From Erysipelotrichaceae bacterium (GTDB taxonomy: Bacteria; Bacillota_I; Bacilli_A; Erysipelotrichales; Coprobacillaceae), in NCBI GenBank assembly GCA_021202205.1, contig JAJQDJ010000079.1, forward strand, positions 1-5,878: DNA of 5,878 bases, given 5' to 3'. Of the stretch, positions 5,122 to 5,878 are shown in pieces (the stretch's first letter is position 1; each line of letters opens with the position of its first letter). The position numbers and the translations under genes were made by a program. The notes beneath the pieces were generated by a model, which was not told the origin of the DNA, did not search any database, and saw nothing but the letters and a program-made list of their open reading frames with translations.

Positions 5122-5758
5122 CAATAATTGCAGCTATCTCTAAAGCTGAATCAACCACATAATCAGCTCCTGCTGCCTCTAGCTCCTTTCTTCCTCTAAA
5201 TCCCCATGCAACACCAATACAAGACATATGACCATTTTTTGCTGTCTCTACATCAACATAACTATCACCAGCAAAAATACATTCATTTGCTTTTAAATGC
5301 ATATCATTTAAAGCTAAATTAAGAGAATCTAGATGAGGTTTAACTGGATATATATCTTGATTTCCATATATTGAAATAAATTTTCCAGGAAACAAATATT
5401 CTGTTAATTTTACAGCATTATAATGTGGTTTATTTGTCACTACGGACAATAATATGCCATCATTATAAAGCTTATCAACAAGTTCATTAACGCCTGGATA
5501 TGCTTGTATATTATCTAATAAATGTTGATCATACAAAACATAAAAATCTTCCATACATTCTTCTAATATATCAAGGTGATCTTCTCCCAAAGCCCTCATC
5601 ATCAATTTTCTTACTCCATTGCCAACAAATAAATTATATTTAGAAATATCATGAGTTGGTAAATGATATTTTTGCAATACTTCATTTGTTGTATTTCCTA
5701 AGTCTATCAAAGTATTAGCTAAAATTCCATCCAAATCAAAAATACAACCTTTAATCAT
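5105..5758 (-). CDS. HAD superfamily phosphatase, phosphoglycolate-phosphatase-like
   Basis: A 217-residue HAD subfamily IA hydrolase with a helical cap. Motif I is FDLDGI, with nucleophile D8 and acid/base D10. Motif II is the Thr of VVTNKP (T108). Motif III is K140 in VKPHLDSL. Motif IV is GDSYVD (D165, D169). The cap helix GNGVRKLMMRAL (46-57) and the C-terminal GVAWGFRGRKELEAAGAD (182-199) are typical of Gph-type phosphoglycolate phosphatases, which clear 2-phosphoglycolate produced by DNA repair. Substrates of this family vary, and pyrophosphatase (PpaX-like) activity is an alternative. Motif I has Ile where Thr is usual after the Gly, a mild oddity since both catalytic Asp are intact. 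GGGAGG precedes the ATG by 7 nt. The gene is first in a two-gene unit and overlaps the DUF523 gene. Confidence 0.9.
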   Translation of the reverse strand: MIKGCIFDLDGILANTLIDLGNTTNEVLQKYHLPTHDISKYNLFVGNGVRKLMMRALGEDHLDILEECMEDFYVLYDQHLLDNIQAYPGVNELVDKLYNDGILLSVVTNKPHYNAVKLTEYLFPGKFISIYGNQDIYPVKPHLDSLNLALNDMHLKANECIFAGDSYVDVETAKNGHMSCIGVAWGFRGRKELEAAGADYVVDSALEIAAIIDEYRN

Positions 5759-5781
5759 TATATAACCTCCCTAACGAAGGC

Positions 5782-5810
5782 ATTATAACAGTATTGAAAA
5801 AATATTAAAA
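5782..5810 (-). promoter_or_regulatory. Extended -10 promoter of the HAD/DUF523 operon
   Basis: The minus strand carries TGTTATAAT (5790-5782), an extended -10 with a perfect TATAAT. The -35 region at 17-bp spacing is TTTTAA (5810-5805), a weak match that the TG extension can offset. Transcription would start near 5775, just before the GGGAGG ribosome binding site, leaving a very short leader. Confidence 0.65.
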
Positions 5811-5821
5811 GATGTTATAAT
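5794..5821 (+). promoter_or_regulatory. Plus-strand promoter for a divergent gene beyond the right edge
   Basis: TTGAAA (5794-5799) and TATAAT (5816-5821) are separated by 16 bp, with TG at the extended -10 position (TGTTATAAT, 5813-5821). Transcription would run rightward from about 5828. The remaining 50 bases show no plus-strand start codon with a ribosome binding site, so the driven gene lies outside the window. This promoter overlaps the leftward one. Confidence 0.65.
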
Positions 5822-5878
5822 AAAAATAACTCAAGTTTCGCACTTCAATTTCAATAATTAATTAGTGAAAATAGCGCA

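Larger units (their letters stand above)
5782..5821. repeat. Inverted repeat joining the two divergent -10 boxes
   Basis: ATTATAACA (5782-5790) and TGTTATAAT (5813-5821) are perfect 9-bp inverted arms 22 bp apart, with centres 31 bp apart, close to three helical turns. Each arm is the extended -10 of one divergent promoter. This may be a coincidence of two consensus promoters or a symmetric binding site for a regulator controlling both directions. Confidence 0.6.

Noticed and set aside
5825..5878. Possible insertion-sequence end at the right edge (ACTCAAGTTTCGCACTTC)
   Set aside because: No matching inverted copy, target duplication or transposase is visible in the window, so the idea cannot be supported.

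Overview
The window is AT-rich and densely coded. Every gene is on the minus strand, uses the standard code, is usually preceded by a strong GGAGG-type ribosome binding site, and is punctuated by hairpin-plus-U-tract terminators. This style and the protein families point to a low-GC Firmicute. A gut Erysipelotrichales/Coprobacillaceae or clostridial relative is my inference, not something proven by the sequence.

Layout in transcription order, from the right edge leftward. (1) A HAD-family phosphatase (5105-5758) overlaps by 17 nt a DUF523/TudS-type Fe-S cysteine protein (4663-5121). They share a promoter near 5782-5810 that lies back-to-back with a good plus-strand promoter for a gene beyond the right edge. 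(2) A tight three-gene operon follows: a DUF5685 protein (3763-4596, GTG start), a J-domain protein with TPR-like repeats and a Cys/Gly-rich tail (3143-3763), and an Hsp70/DnaK paralogue (1358-3124). A likely remnant of a GNAT acetyltransferase start (1300-1365) and a terminator close it. (3) A 90-residue protein of unknown function (888-1160) has its own sigma-A promoter and terminator. (4) A type IV prepilin peptidase (74-811) ends at two hairpins near the left edge.

The most interesting content is the DUF5685 / J-protein / Hsp70 operon. It is not the housekeeping hrcA-grpE-dnaK-dnaJ locus: there is no grpE, no hrcA and no CIRCE operator, and the J-protein lacks the DnaJ zinc-finger and C-terminal substrate domains. 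The DUF5685 protein carries two Asp-rich segments, and one of them resembles the second Asp motif of squalene/phytoene synthases. A reasonable hypothesis is a dedicated chaperone pair serving one client or process linked to this uncharacterised, possibly metal-binding, all-helical protein. The TAATG junction and the 18-nt gap indicate co-translation and probably matched production.

The remaining genes look like ordinary housekeeping or accessory functions. No tRNA, rRNA, CRISPR array or complete mobile element is visible, and no gene-free stretch exceeds 300 bases.
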